64,000 nt of DNA from Varanus komodoensis (Eukaryota > Chordata > Lepidosauria > Squamata > Varanidae), in assembly GCF_004798865.1 (NCBI RefSeq), contig NW_025335268.1, forward strand, positions 82,430,187 to 82,494,186. Direction: 5' to 3'. The notes under the pieces were generated by a model. The model did not search any database, was not told where the DNA came from, and saw only the letters and a list, made by a program, of their open reading frames with translations. Both the position numbers and the translations under genes were made by a program. Below are positions 48,470 through 62,515 of this stretch, one piece after another (positions within the stretch are counted from its first letter, which is position 1; every line of letters starts with the position of its first letter).

Positions 48470-49130
48470 ACCTGGACAGCCAGAGCCAAGGTACAATTAT
48501 CCAGGCTGTAGTAAACTATCATCTGGATTAATGCAATGTGCTGTACATGAACATGCTTTTGAAAAGACAAAATGAAAAGGAAAATGATCCAGAGGTTTCA
48601 ACTGGTCCAAAACAGGGCAACATGATGGTTAATGAAAATATACTATGCAAGTTCTCCTCCAGCTGATCTGGAATGTATTAACATTCAAAGCTCTAAACAG
48701 CTTGGGGCCAGGTTAGCTGAAGGAACACCTCATCCTATAAGGATGACCTTAAGATCATCTTTGGGGGTCCTTCCGCAGGAACCCCCTCCAAAGGAAGTAA
48801 GGAGGTCAGCTACCAGGAGAAAGACCTCGTTGGTTGTGGCACCCTGCCTATGGAATGAGCTTCCCAAAGAGGTGCACTTACTCTTTTTTAAGTGCTAGAC
48901 AAAACCCTTTTTATTTCCCCATTATTTGAACAGTTAACTTTTAAAATTTAGTTCTAATATCTCATTTTAGCCTGTACCACTGCTTATACCACTGTAACTG
49001 ATTTGATTGCTATGGCTGCAGTTTTATTGTCTGATGTTAATTTTTTCCTTTCTTGTTTCTGTCTTTAACTTTTCTTAACTGCCCAAAGAGCTTCAGCTAT
49101 TGGGTGGTATAAAAATGAAATAAATATCTG
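48470..49130 (+). mobile_element. L2/CR1-like LINE 3' end
   Basis: Degraded C-terminal ORF2 including the ...CINIQSSKQLGARLAEG stretch, LRSSLGVLPQEPPPKEVRRS and RRKTSLVVAPCLWNELPKEV, parallel to the minus-strand LINE at 13320-13660 and so of the same family. The 3' end ttgggtggtataaaaatgaaataaatat is the typical tail. 5'-truncated. Confidence 0.8.
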
Positions 49131-51389
49131 ACTGGGAACTTTTAAGGCCATGCCTGCTCCTGGCCGTAGACCGTGTTCTTAATGCATTTTGCCCACAGAT
49201 TAAAATCAAGTTAAAGTGAGGTTTTCAGTAACTTCCAGACTTCTGGGTCAAAGCCATGTGTACTTATCTGGACTCTCTCCATCAAGTCTTCCATGGCAAA
49301 ACCTATTGATATAATTCCACTTTTGGGATGGAAAACTCAACATCCCTTTGCATTATCCAGGCCGCTGCAGCATGGCTATTATTAGACTAGCTGAAGAGAA
49401 CTGTGTATCCTTCGAAAGGAACTATCCATGCAATGGCTTAAAAGTGCCAGGCTAGCAAGAGCCAAGCACTACAGAGTACTACGGATGACTTAGCCTGCAG
49501 AGTTTTGTAGCACTTCTGGAGCGAAGCAGGAAGGCTTGTGGACCATGCTAGACTGCAGAATCAGACCTGGGTTCCTCCTTTCTGTTCAGTGCTGCTGCCT
49601 ATGCTCTGACTTGAGGAGACAGAGAACATTCACCCCAATTCTTGGATATGGAGGCTACAAGTTCTGTGAGCAAAAATTCATTTCTGCTAATGGAGTGGTT
49701 TAAAAGAAACGACAAATGCCTAGAATGAGAGATTATACCAGTTTATTTTTGCTTTAACAAAGAGAGGAAGTTTGAAATGCACAGCACTGTGGCACAACTA
49801 ATGTGCTACAATGAAATACAGGGAGCTGTTGTACACTTGATCAGATCCCTTGAATTCTCTAATCTGTGAAGGATTCACTAGAATCTCGGGATTTTGATAT
49901 AATAAGGTGTGTTAGAGTAGTCATTTATGAGTGGAGATGCTCAGGATTGGACTAGTAAATACTACATGCTTCATAGAATAGTTTCACAACAGTGAAAGTG
50001 AAGAAACCTCTCAATCCATATTGATTGCCACTAAGCTACTTCCAATTGCCTAATCCTTGAGCAGAAGCATCCTCCATACTTTCAGAAATAAGGTCTAAAA
50101 TACAGTTTTTAAAAAGAGGGCAGGAGGGATAGATTTTAAAACCTTCTCATTAAACAATTTCCATTTCCATAGTAATACGAGTCATAATTCATAAGCACTG
50201 TATTTTTGGCATAAGAAAGAACAATGCAGAAAAAACAAAAACAAACTCCATGGCTGAACATAAGTAATTGAATACTTTGGCTTTTTAATGAAATTGATAG
50301 CGCACATGCCTCTTGATTATTTTTTTAAATTGGAATACCAAAACCTTGCTTCAAAAGGTTATTTGATCCTTTAAACATGTTAATTAATAATCAGGTAATA
50401 CATTAAAATACTAAAAATACTTTTCCAGTTTTGATTCCAATTGCTGCTTTTGTTATTCATTCCTCATCTCAATTTCAATACATATGGAAGTTTGTTAAAA
50501 TCATGCTGATTTTAAAACCAGCCAGTGTCTTCTGTTTAAAGAAGCATAAACAGGAAAAATGAGATACCTGTGAAATAAAGCTTTTTTTCCTGTTTTGTTT
50601 CTGTTAAAAATTGTAGGAAAATTTAGTCCATTAATAACATCTTTAAAACTTCTTGGCACACTTTGAAAAAGCTGAAAAGACAAAAGGTTCTCATTGATGG
50701 AAACAATAAGGGATACTCAAAACATGTGTTGTCCAAACTTTTCTCCTCAACATATTTTAATGACTTTGTCATAGTCTTTGATACTTTTGAAACAATCATG
50801 CAAATAGCTTGATATCCTGATTGTTTCCTCACCTGAAACGTACATTATCACAGTCATTCTTTCCTCTTTATGTTGTTTTATTTACAAACCTTGTTCTTTT
50901 TTCAATTTGTTTAGGTGGGGCTCACTGCATTTTCATTGCTGCTCTTCAGGCTATGTTCACTGAAGTTCGGTTCTGCCTGTTTCATCAAAAAATCTTTGAT
51001 CTGTGCCTCAGAAGACTGTTCTTGAAACAAGTTAGTGGCCATACAAGTTCAGAATAAAGTCATAGTTTGATAGCATGTACCACAATAAATGTTACAAGCA
51101 GGAAACAACTTACAAAGGATTAAAACCATTCCATACCAGCAGTGCTGTTCAAATAATTTCCAATAACTTAAGTCTTCTATTAATATCATTAAAATCAGTA
51201 TGTTTAGGAAGAATTATGCATCCCACTTGTGTCCATCCTCCCAAGGAGTTTTAAAGCCATATATAATAGGTTTGAGCATTTTAATTTCACAGTATTTCTA
51301 TAAAATAAATATTGACTTTTCCAAGCCCACCTAAACAAAGTCGGAGCCAAGCAATCCATCTAAAGCACCTGAAATCCTACAGAAGAACC

Positions 51390-51465
51390 ATGACCATGCA
51401 GTACTGACAAGACCGAGCTAGATGGATCCATGATTTTATCTCGTATAAAGCAGCTTCCTAATACA
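51390..51465 (+). mobile_element. LINE-associated 3' repeat fragment
   Basis: gaccgagctagatggatccatg and tcgtataaagcagcttccta match the squamate repeat ending 'tgggctagatggaccaatgg...gtataaggcagcttccta'. Confidence 0.6.
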
Positions 51466-51684
51466 CTAATTGCTCATCTTCACTGGCTTAATAATACTGA
51501 TATTTAAGAATTCAAAGTAGCTTGAGATGTATGTATCATTGGGAAAACCTTTTCCCTAAAGTTACAGATCTCAGGAGGTCAGCAAATACTCACCACCTTG
51601 TTCTGTATAACTGAACTGCTCCAAACTGAGATTAGTTTAAGCAGAAGTGGAAATCTGACTTTTGGTCTACAAGAGGTGATTGGC

Positions 51685-51790
51685 ATGTAGGCCAAAACAC
51701 CTGGAAGGTTACAACTCCCATCATCTTTAGGCAGCATAGTCAATGGTGAGACAGACTGGGATTTGTAGGGCCACAAGTTGCCCATACTTG
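51685..51790. mobile_element. Fold-back MITE-like element, copy 10
   Basis: cctggaaggttacaactcccatcatc, centre ggcagcatagtcaatggt, then gatttgtagggccacaagttgccc. Among the best preserved copies. Confidence 0.7.
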
Positions 51791-52020
51791 GAGATAACAC
51801 ACAGGTGGTTGTGTCACTATATGCAAATCCAGCCTGGCCCCATGGAAGGCTCTTGGCTGCAGTCTCTGAATTGGTGACTGAAGCAAGGCATATAAAATCT
51901 TTCACAATTACAATTTCTTCCTTGTTGAAATTTTTCAGTAGTCATGATTTTTTCCCTTAATATTCAGCTGCAGTCCTGCTTTTGCACATCTTTCAATTTT
52001 ACTGTGCTCTAGTCTTTCCT

Positions 52021-52126
52021 AACCTGATGATCTTCAGACACATTTGAACGGCAACTCTCAGAATTCCCATCCAGCAGGAACATTGACTGGGAATTCTGTA
52101 GTCCAAACATGTTTGGAAGGCACAGG
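52021..52126. mobile_element. Fold-back MITE-like element, copy 11
   Basis: caactctcagaattcccatcc and, inverted, actgggaattctgtagtcca; outer arms cagacacatttgaac and aacatgtttggaagg. Confidence 0.65.
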
Positions 52127-52639
52127 ATTGGTGAATTCTGCTCTAGTGCCATCTTTGAGAGGTTCATAAGAGTGGCTTTGTGTTTGAGAACTCCAAATTA
52201 TACGTCAGTTTTTAGACAAGGTACATTTCATTTAGAGTCGCCAATCTCCCTTCAGGGACACACTTTGTTACCAAAACCACCATGGCAACTAGTTTATGAA
52301 TGGGCAACTTCATGAAGCCATTTCATGAGAATACCCACAAAATCTAAATTACATATCCACCCATGGACCAAAGCTTGGGCACCCCCGCTAAGCCCAGGTT
52401 TCAGTTGGAATGAGTGGGATCATAATGCCCACTTAGAAAAAAAAAGAGTCTGGTCTTTACCTATTACTAAAAATATATCAGTCTTGGCAACAGGCAGACC
52501 GCACTGGGAAGACCATAAGTGCATAGCCATTACTACCTCATCTCTGTCTTCCAAATTTCCCTAGAAAGAGACATATGGAGAACCTTAGATGATGAACATG
52601 GGGGAGTTCATGCCAGCAGTGGTGTTCCATCAGATATTA

Positions 52640-52985
52640 CACTCCCAAGTTCTGTAAGTCTTCATTGGTCAAAACCAGGACCTTAATTCAGGCTGCTTAT
52701 ATGTTCACACCTTCTTGTCCCTGTTTTCAGTCTGACATGAGCTGCAGCTTCTGTAATAGCGTCAATGATCACTCCATATACTGCGCATTGCAATAATCTA
52801 ATCGGGGTGGGGGGGGGTCCCAGGAAATCTGCACCTGTGTAATGCGTAAGATGACACAGGGTGTGCACCCTAGGAACAATGTCAAAAAATATTGGATGAA
52901 ACTGGCATGAAATGTTAGTGCCAGCTTTGTGGAGAACCAGATTCTCCTGTTGATGAGGGTCAAGCAGATCCAAATGAACTTACAA
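52640..52985 (-). mobile_element. L2/CR1-like LINE fragment
   Basis: The minus strand reads RLDYCNAQYME and then a degraded LLQKLQL segment, followed by sequence equivalent to 'ctggttttgaccaatgaag', matching 'sRLDYCNALY.GLP...rkLQlvQNaaArL' of this LINE family. Confidence 0.65.
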
Positions 52986-55489
52986 CAGGGAAAATGAGTG
53001 AAATAAAAAATGGACAGATTTTTCCATCCCTGCTCTGGGACATGTGATAGTGCATGTCCATCAGAAAAGGCTGAAATATTAGGGCAAAAGAGTACTTAGT
53101 CCTGTGCAATGCTTCTAGAAGCATATTGCAACCCTTGCTGATAATTCTGTTTAGTCATGTAGACTGAGAAGTACACAGTGTTTCAAGAGAATGAAATTTA
53201 TTGCCATTTCTCCCAGAGAAACCCTGTGCAAATCCAACTTAGCATGTAGTCTGACCAACACAAATAGTTAGATGTGAATGGCCTTTCTTCCTATGAGAAA
53301 AAAAGTGCAGGAACCCAAAATGAACATCTTATGTTAGTGCTACAAAAGAAATCAAGGCTAAGAGACTAGCTAGTTGTGTTTGATAGCAAACGTCCAAACA
53401 AAGAAGAAATTCAAGTAGACAACAAAAGCTTAGGTGGCACGTATCTTATGGGATGATTTTGATGTGGTAACCTGCTTTGGAAAACAGTTTGGCTACAAAT
53501 GTGAAAGAGAAACAAAGTAATGTATGTGTTTTACCGCCACCCTTTCTCAGACAGATGCACAAGCTGAAAACTAACACAAGCTGAAGGTCCAAATGCATGT
53601 AACATGGGGTACCAGACCTACTGAGCTGGTTCATCCATTATTCTAAGACCAAAAAAAAGGTCTCATTTTCCACTTTCTTACATAGAAACGAAGAACTCTT
53701 TGGCAGGAAAATAAAAAGTGACCTCACCCAGCTCTACTCAGCAAGGCACCATAAACAGATGAGTCCATCATATTTTGTCAGTGAAACATAAGTAGACACC
53801 AGGAGGCCACCAAACAATGACAAGTACCACACACCATATTTTTTCCTAATGAATGTCCCCTCCACACAGCCTCCTGTGTTGCATGTGAACCATTCCTCAG
53901 TTAATATTCACAATCAGTGCTGTGTATACTGCATAATCCTAAGCAAATGAAGAAAAATCGAGGTATTTGATAAAAGATCCAGGCCTCCAGTGATGCCAAA
54001 CTCCCTCTCCCGACCCAATTTTTTTAGCTCTCTTGGAGGATAAAGGTTGGCTTGTGCTATTTGCATCCAATCTCTGATGGTAGCCAGCAATATTTCTCAT
54101 GTTTAGCAAGCAGGATGCTCACACCTTGCATTGCTCCTTCCCTTTCTCATGACTAGCAAAACCAAAACTATGCAAAAATAAAGAAAAAAGTATGCAAATA
54201 TGCTTGATGTATAAACACTATACAGACTTCAGCATTCAACTCCTGTGCCATATAATCTGGTTTCCCTTGGGACACAGCAAACATACAGTGATGGCCATCA
54301 CTGCTAACTTCAAAGGAGCACTTACTTTTACTTCTCTTCCATCCATTTCCCACTCCTCTCCAGCTGGTTTAGTGTTTGGCTCATCCCTCCCCCATTTCCT
54401 GCCTATTTTGAACATAAACTAATGCTGTCCAAGCCATTGTCTGCATCTGCATTTCACCTTAAAAGATTTCTGAATCACTTGGGTCTTGTTGGCAGGAGCT
54501 CTTCATCTATCTTCAGATTTCACTGTGGTTAATTTCCCTCTGTCTCCAGTCCAAATCTGCTGCTGCTTACTCAAATGAACAAATAAACAAAACAATCTTT
54601 GCACCGAAATCTGAAAGGAGACACAAGTCTTCACCACTGACAGTTTGGCACTGTTTCCAAGCATTACATTCCAACTGAAATTTTCAGAGCTTGCAATGTA
54701 AGGAGGGTGGAATAGCACTATTCTGGATAATAGACTTCAAAGATATTGCCCTGAAACAATGGGCCTAGTGGTGCTATAGGTGCATTGGAAGGAGGACAAC
54801 ATATAAAATTGAACAGAAGTATAATAATGACTCCTTGTTGAATAGCAGTATTTATCCAGTTTCCAGAAAGTGAACACATCAATGAGGAGTGTTCAGAACC
54901 AAAAATAAACATTTCTCAAAGGGATTACATAAGCTGGCACTGCTTGAAATAGTCACAATCCCATCCCACAAAGGGAGATGTTCTACCCTGATTCTCAGCA
55001 ATCCTGTCCCCAGCTCAGTATAAACTGAGCCACTGTCTAGTTTCAAATCCTTACTCAGGCCATAAGATCTACATGCTAACCTTGAGTCCACCATTCCCTC
55101 AGTGGGCAAGTTCTCACACAACACGAGCTCACCTTGGCAATAACCCACAACACTTAGAGAATGCTGCTAATCAGGTTTACTGTGGGCTGCTATTCCCTCC
55201 TCCCACTTTGTTACTTCCCCAGGGAAACCCACAGAAGGAAGTCGTATTTCCCCCACCGCCTGCTACTGCACACATTTCAGGTGTGCTGTGACATTTAAAC
55301 TTTTTCCTTCCACTTTGGAAACCATAAAAGCCAGCTGTGAATTGTGTTTCTTGATGCCCATTTTGACAGCTATGAGCAGTTCCTTGGAGAAACTGCCCAT
55401 GGCTGCCCAAAATGTGCACAAAGCTGATGTTCTTCTGCTCATCTCATGGCAAGAGTGGGAAATTTTTGTGGGTTTTTTTTTAAGTGATC

Positions 55490-55510
55490 TTTTTTTTTTT
55501 TTTTTTTTTT
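55490..55510. repeat. T21 homopolymer
   Basis: Twenty-one consecutive T preceded by a shorter T run; no retrocopy body is seen on either side. Confidence 0.95.
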
Positions 55511-57676
55511 ACTCTTGTTGCAGGGCTCACTAGCTGATGTTCTGTACCTGCACTGAGATCCATCATCCAGGTTCTGATGACATGGCAACTTGTCATGGGT
55601 ACAAGCCCTAGGGCAACCGTGTACTTTTGGGGTGCTATGTTGCTCCCACGCAAGCCACCATGGCAATTGGTGTAGGATAGCACAACACAGCATGCCATTG
55701 TGGGCAACCACCTGTGATGGGTTGTTATGTTGAGTAACCCAATTAGTATAACTTAAGTTGCAGGTCTGTTGTGAGAGGGGACCATGTATTGAAGATCTCA
55801 GCAAGAACTGAGGAACTGATTTATACCTTACATTTATATCCCACAGTGCTTAAGATAGAGCAAAAATACATCCTTAATGGAAGATCCTCACATGCCAACT
55901 CACCTTATTTTAATCACATCATGTCCTCATAGCCTCTAAAAACAGTAGATCAGGAGTGAACACAAAAGGCAATTGAGCAAATCCCCTTTCAACTTGGGCT
56001 CTGATATTATGCCTTTTCTTGTTTACTTTGGGTGGCAAACATGGGTTTCTCAGTGTTTTCAGTTGCTGGTGGCTGGCCAATCCAGGTCCTGCAAGTTTGC
56101 CTTCAAGATGATGTGCATGACCCGTGAAACTTGGCAGTGATTCCTCCTCTGGGTTCCTCAAACACACCAGCAGTTTAACAAAGCTGGTGGAAGAAAAGCA
56201 TAGGCTATGAGCCAAATTAGGCTAACAGAATTCTACTACTTCTGTTAACATATGTGTTTATGCTTTGCTATTTCAAAATGAAACAAACCAATAAACAGGC
56301 TTTTGCATCCTGTAGGAAGAGCTGAGTGGATACAAAACTACAAGCAAAAATGTTCTGAATGAATGTCCAGCTCATGGGGTCTGCCTTAAAAAAGTGCTCT
56401 GATCAATTACTGGAGATGGAGTGCTTTCCTGACCACTACAAAGTTCTTTCAGGAGGACTTACTCCTTGATGCATTGTTAATGCAGGGCATTATGGTAGGA
56501 AAATATGCATCCAAAAGATACTGTTTTGAAAATATTAAAAAAGCATTCTTGAGGTTGATACATTTTATTTTGCTACATCCAAAAAAGTTTCCTTAGTATT
56601 AATATACAGATGCTGGATATGAAAAAATACCTAGTATATTAGGAAAGCTTTCCTGTTTTATGAGGTCATGTAAAGAAGCAGCCATATTATGATTCATAAC
56701 AAATCCTTAACTTCCTGGTGCTCCCTTTGGAAAATAAAGACAGGATGAAAATGGAAATTATGAGGCATCAACAGTCAGGTTAACTGTTTAGGAACACAGT
56801 CAGTTTTCAATATATGTTCAAAGCCCCTTATTATAATCAGCAGTAAAACAGAGTAGAGCAGTAGCAGTAAAGAAGGCTTATGAAATTTTCTTCAAACACC
56901 ATATATTTCACTTTCCTACCATATCTTATTTAAGCAGCATAGAATCAAGTGAGTTCAGGCCAAAACCTGTGAATAATACTGGGCAAAGAAAGCAGCCTTA
57001 GACCAAAGTTTATTTAGGAGAAACAGCAGGGGCATCCAGTCAGACATATTCAAAAATATAAGACTGAGATTATGGATGAGCCAAGTCGGGAAAAGCCTGT
57101 TTTCTGTTTTTGCAAAGCTACTCATCCATGGCAAAAATGGGCACCCAGTTTCAGCAACCCTTTTTTAAAGCAGACAGAGAGGTTGCAAAAATGTTCAGCA
57201 GGAAACAGGAAAGTTTTCTGAAGGGCAAGGAAAATTACAGGGTGTTTCATAATTCAAATCATTTCCTTCAAGGTGGAGAAGCAACAGCAAACTGCAGTGT
57301 TCAATGAGGCAATCTTCAGTGCATATCCTCAAGTGCTCCCTTTTGGTTGAGCTCACCCATGTGGACACTCGAGAAAGAACCACTGTCACTTATTCAGCTA
57401 GATTTGCACTCAGTGCAAATTAGCAAGTTAGCAAGTGGGTTTTTTTCCCTCAGTATAATTAAGGTTTTGCATATTTCCCCTAATAGATGCATTTGTGCAC
57501 AGTGTCCCTTAATATATGCTTTCTTGGGAGCACTTTTGAGTTACAATGAAAATCACAAATCAGATTTGTGAAAATGCAGGTTTCTGCTCAAGAAGTATTT
57601 CAATCAAAACTGTGGACTTAAATTACTTTTCTATCTCCATTCATCCACAAATGTGTGGTTTGAGTTTCACAATGTA

Positions 57677-58464
57677 CAGTGGTACCTCAGCTCACAAACG
57701 CCTTGGTTCATGACCGAATCGGGTCACGAACAAAAATTTCATGAACATTTAGACTTGGGTCGCAAACTCCACATTGGGTGGCGACCAAGATTGCAGCAAT
57801 CTCCCCACCCCCCACCCACCCCCAGTGGGGAGATGGCCACGATCACAGTTGTGTTCATGCAGGGAAGACATGCGTGATCACGGCTGTGCTGTGCTGAGCG
57901 TGCCCATGCCAGGATTTCTTTGAGAAGTGCCACCCCAACATAACTGTAACAAACAGACTGTTGAATCTGATGAATGATAACATGGTCTCTCATTTTCGGA
58001 GGGTTATGCAGCACAGGAAAAAACAAGTGACTATAGACAGATTTTTCACCAAAATTTACCCTGCAGCTAAGAGACGAGGAAGAGAGGAAACCTCTGAAAG
58101 AGATCTCCCCAATGTCCATATGGAGGGGGACTCTCCCTCAAAACAGTAACCCCTCCCACACACCTAGGTTAGTGTTCTCCACTGTACAGTACAGTGCTTT
58201 GTTGTTCTTTGTCACTTTGTTTCAATTTTTTCTGATTTAAAAAAAAAGTTACAGAACGGATTAACCTTATTTACATTGAACCTTATGGGGAAATTTGACT
58301 TGGCTCGTGACCAAAAACTGGCTCACAACCACATTCAGAGGGGCCAGAACGGATTAACCTTATTTACATTGAATCTTATAGGGAAATTTGATTTGGGTCA
58401 CAACCAATTTGGGTCACAACCAGAGTCATGGAATGGATTAAGTTCGTGAGCCAAGGTACCACTG
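57677..58464 (+). mobile_element. Tigger-type mariner element with transposase remnant
   Basis: Terminal inverted repeats CAGTGGTACCTCAGCTCAC and GTGAGCCAAGGTACCACTG are flanked by TA on both sides (57675-57676, 58465-58466). Inside, an open stretch at 57961-58149 reads RKKQVTIDRFFTKIYPAAKRRG, resembling the C-terminal end of Tigger transposases ('..kQttldrFf.k'). At 788 bp against more than 2 kb for a full Tigger, it is an internally deleted copy. A segment near the 3' end is duplicated in tandem with a 93-bp period (from 58254 and 58347). Confidence 0.85.
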
Positions 58465-59539
58465 TAGATCCGAATCATGATGGGTGTTCCCTGCCATCTA
58501 CACTTGACTAAACGAAATGCCTGTTTGCACATTCCATTACCACTTCAGCTCTAGATGCTCGAGAAGATCCTGTTTTGAGATGTGATTTTCACACTAGGAG
58601 CAAACGTTATATATGACCATCAATTACTTGGACTATCTCTAGCCATTAATTATTTCCTCCCTGCCTTTTCATTTAAAGCTGGTTACTGAAACACCATTTC
58701 CTTTGCTTATACATGGTACCTCTGATCTTATGCCTTGCATAGGAAACAAAGAGATTTAGAGAAATGGAAGCAACGTATCAAGATGAGATCACTCTCTGCA
58801 AAAAGCAGAAACATCTGTTAATTCTGGGTAGCACAATGCCTAGATACATCAGCCAAGAAGTCACAATCTCTGCTAAGCATTATGAGAAGGTGATACTTTG
58901 ATCAATGGGAAAGTTTAAGGAAATAAGATTTATGGGTAACAGAGCTGCTTTGGTGTGAACTAGGCTAGCAAGTCCTCTTTTTCAGCAGCAGAGAGCGAGC
59001 TTCAGGGCCACTGAACCTCTCTTTGGATGCACTGGTGCATTTGCCAGTCCTATACAGGTCTGGATTCCATGTGTGCATAGCTGTAGTGAGGTCAAAAACT
59101 TCACCTATCAAGATATTTAATAAAGACTTTCCCTTGAAAGTAGCCAGTTCCAGTTAATAATCCTGTAAATGTCAAGTTTAGTTCATCATTTTCTGTTGTG
59201 ACTCCATCTTTTGAAGTAGGTTATATCATTCTGATGATATTCATCAAATAGTTTTCCTATTAAATATGAGTTATATGGATACATTCACTTGCAATTTGAT
59301 TTGATTGGATCCAGCATAACTTATAGGCTCTGGATTCTTTTGCTTAAGAACATGGAATTTGTTGTGATTATGCCTTCAGGAATAGTAGTATTCTGCCTGA
59401 CATTGATCAAAAGATCATTGTGTATAAAATATGATCTTTCCTATATGTTCTTATGCTGCAGTTTCTTAAACACTTGTAACAAAAGCAGTGAAATTGCTGA
59501 TGCATTAGGATGAGCAGACACGTCCCTTCTGAATTTGAA

Positions 59540-59618
59540 CTACAGCAGTCGTAACATCTGACAACTGGATGTGTTGGCTGGGGCTTATGGAAATTGTATT
59601 CCAAATATTTGGACAACA
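59540..59618. mobile_element. Fold-back MITE-like fragment, copy 12
   Basis: caactggatgtgttggctgg then ggaaattgtattccaaatatttgg: one recognisable arm and centre, diverged. Confidence 0.4.
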
Positions 59619-61904
59619 GATTGCTTCCTGCTAAAAGAAGGGAAATGCGTATATGATTATATATATGAAACAGAACATTATATTATCTCCAGTGGACAAA
59701 AAAGTGGGAGCAAGGCAACACTTGGGTTGAAAACTTAGGGGCAACAGCTTTACTTGGCACCTTTGCACCAGTAAAAGTGTTACAGTTAAGTACAGGATTT
59801 CACTGAAGGAGAGAGAAACAGTATTGGACTGATACAAAAGTAGACCTAGGGAGTAATTAACATTACAGAGTAAGGGCACAATCAGCACTATGTTTTAAAC
59901 AACAACAACAAAGTTCTATAGCTCCCGACATTTCTGCAGCTAGCACGCATGCTGAGGCTTTGCACTTAGAGTGACTGTGAGGGACTTACTCTGAATAAAT
60001 GTGTATAGGATTGAACTGCAAAATCTACCTCTAAAAGAAGAGGCGGAATGAAAGGACTACTGCAAAATGACAAAATCACAGATGCCCAAGGAGAAATGGA
60101 AGTCAAGGAAAAGTTAAAGATAGTGACTGAAATTAGCACAGAAGAGCTCCAGGGAGTAGGCAGGAAAAGGTAATTATAAACACATTAAAAGAAAGCTAAG
60201 ACTACTATAGCAGAGCAGAATGGAAAAGAACAGCAACATCACACAGGTTTGATCAAACAATGAAGCCTTCAACTAATATTGAAAAGAATGCTGTTTAAAA
60301 TGCTATTTTTAAAAATCCAGTGCCAAGGGAGTCATTCTAACAAAAATGTTGTATGTACTCCGCCTCTTTTTTCAGTTTCGGTTCTAAAGGGGCAGCAGGT
60401 AGAGAATGTACTAGTGAGTTCACATACTGTAGGAACAGGATTTTATCTAGGTCTCAAGTTATCAAGGCTTTGGAAGATACAAATGAATTGAATTGTGTCT
60501 TGACCACTCTCAAATACTATCCTAGCCCCCACTGGAACGTAAATAGCCAAATTTATGCTCACCAAACTTTCCAGAATACCTTCCTGAAGCTTGTTGTAAT
60601 TCTTCCATACCAGATTGTGACTTTTACTTTTTCTAGTTCCATGAAAACCTGTGTGCATTTTTCAAAATCTATCAGTCAATTGTGTGTATCTTAGAAGTTT
60701 ATATTCTTCTATTAAAGCATATTTGTGCACATTTTTTCAAAGGTACACATGCTGTACACAAATGTATACAGACTATTTTGGGTCTGTGATTCACACTGCA
60801 AGTTCAGAGATTTACAGACTTCAGTTACAGATTGTTTCTGCGTCTGTGTTTAGTCCAGAAGGTACAAACTGTGTAAATCCTAATAAAACACGAACTGAAA
60901 GAATTTTTCCATACATCCCTAGTCAACCGTTTAGCAATTGTGTTTGGGGCAAATTAGCAATTCCAACTCAAACTGATTTAGTTCTGTTCCTTGTTGCCAA
61001 CTGAGGTCACATCCTAGGAAGTGCCAGCTTCCTTCAAAATTTTCATCATGATCCATAAAAAACAAAAAACAAAAACCCACCAAGGGATTCCCAGTCCTTT
61101 TTTATTGCATAACTTCTGAGTATTGCTTGAGATGTGATTCCCAATTACCATGTAAAGAATTTTGATTTAAGTCAGAGGTACTTTTCCAGATTGTTTTTTC
61201 TCTAATTAGATTTTGCAATACTTTGGCTCTCTACAAGAGACATGTTTATAGCATGATGCTGATAATTAGCATGCTTTCCTGACTGACACTGGCTGTGTAA
61301 CTTATAAAGCTTTAAGTCCTTCAGCCTATTAATTGAAAACAGTAATTAAAAGCTTATGAAGCTCCAAGAAACAGGAAATGTAAGTGTTGTTGGCAAATGT
61401 CAGAAGGATAATCTCAAACATCTGAAGGCCTTCTCTGAAAAGGATCAGGATCTCCCCAAAGGACCTCTGAATTGATAAATACAGTTAAGCAACACTCAGA
61501 TGTTCAATAGCTTAATACTTACATCATTCAGACAATAACTTGTCCTTATCTCAGAAATTTATGTGGTGTTTCCCTAAAGATAGTGATTTACATGACAACC
61601 TTCTGCTTTAGGGCTCTGTTCCCATAATAGGAGCCAGAGTGTTGTAGTACTTTTCTTAAAAAGTATGTGCTCTACTCGTAGCTCCCAAGTGGCAAACACA
61701 GTCAACCATTCTGAATTTCCCTGAACAAAACTACAGCTCCTCTTACTATGCACTTGTCTTTTTTCATAAGATGCCTTCTTAGCAGTGGAGAAAGCAACAC
61801 CAGACAGACATTTAGGAATGACAGAACTGCTGTGTGGCTCCATAACAATAATGGGTACTGTGATACTGGCTCAAATGTGTCCTTTCCTGTAGAAGAATGA
61901 CCTG

Positions 61905-62515
61905 AAAACAGTAGTGCACATGTTGATAGGCTCCCGGCTCCATTTCTGCAGTGTGGTCTGCAGAGGGCTGCCCTTGCACCTACTCCAGAAACTGCCGCTA
62001 GTACAAAATATGGCAGCCAGGTTGGTCTCTGGGGCACCATGGAGAGGCCGCATATCACCCATTTTAAAGCCTTTGCACTGGCTGACAATGTTTCCAGACA
62101 CAATAAACTACCTTTAAAGCCCTTCATGGTTTGGATTCAAAATAGCATCAGGAATGCCTTTGTCCTTCCATTCCACCCTACCAGCTAAGGTCCTCTGGGG
62201 ATCATTGTCTGAAGTCTGCTTCTGTAAGATTCATGTCAACTACCCAGAGCATTTTCCAGTGGTCTGTCGGGAGAATTCTGATTTCCCAAATTCCCACCTT
62301 TTTGAGAGAGTTAAAAATGTACCTCTTCTAGCATGCCTTCCTGGATTAGTTCTTTTGTTAGTTTTATTTAATAAATTGTCTTAGTCAATATTACTCACTA
62401 AGTAACATTAGTTGGCTTAATTAAACTGTTGGTTTAATATACTGTAAACTACCTAGAGACTACAGAAATGGTGTGGCATAAACACTTTGAGTTAATACAA
62501 ATATAATATTTTTAT
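61905..62515 (+). mobile_element. LINE 3' fragment (L2/CR1-like)
   Basis: ORF2 end reading LQKLPLVQNMAARLVSGAPW and ILKPLHWL, then ccctttaaagcccttcatgg (the 'yKALhG' position), followed by an AT-rich 3' segment ending actgtaaactacctagagac. The pattern 'QNaAARL...LHWLPV...FK...yKALnG' is shared by L2/CR1-type ORF2 C-termini. It differs in wording from the 48470 copy, so it is probably another subfamily. Confidence 0.75.

Noticed and set aside
50821-51057. Exon-like stretch after tttgtttag at about 50913
   Set aside because: The acceptor is plausible but the translation matches no known family and there is no partner exon.
60353-61004. Two overlapping ORFs of 113 and 117 codons
   Set aside because: AT-rich, no motif, no conserved-looking segment; the end of this stretch looks like repeat DNA.
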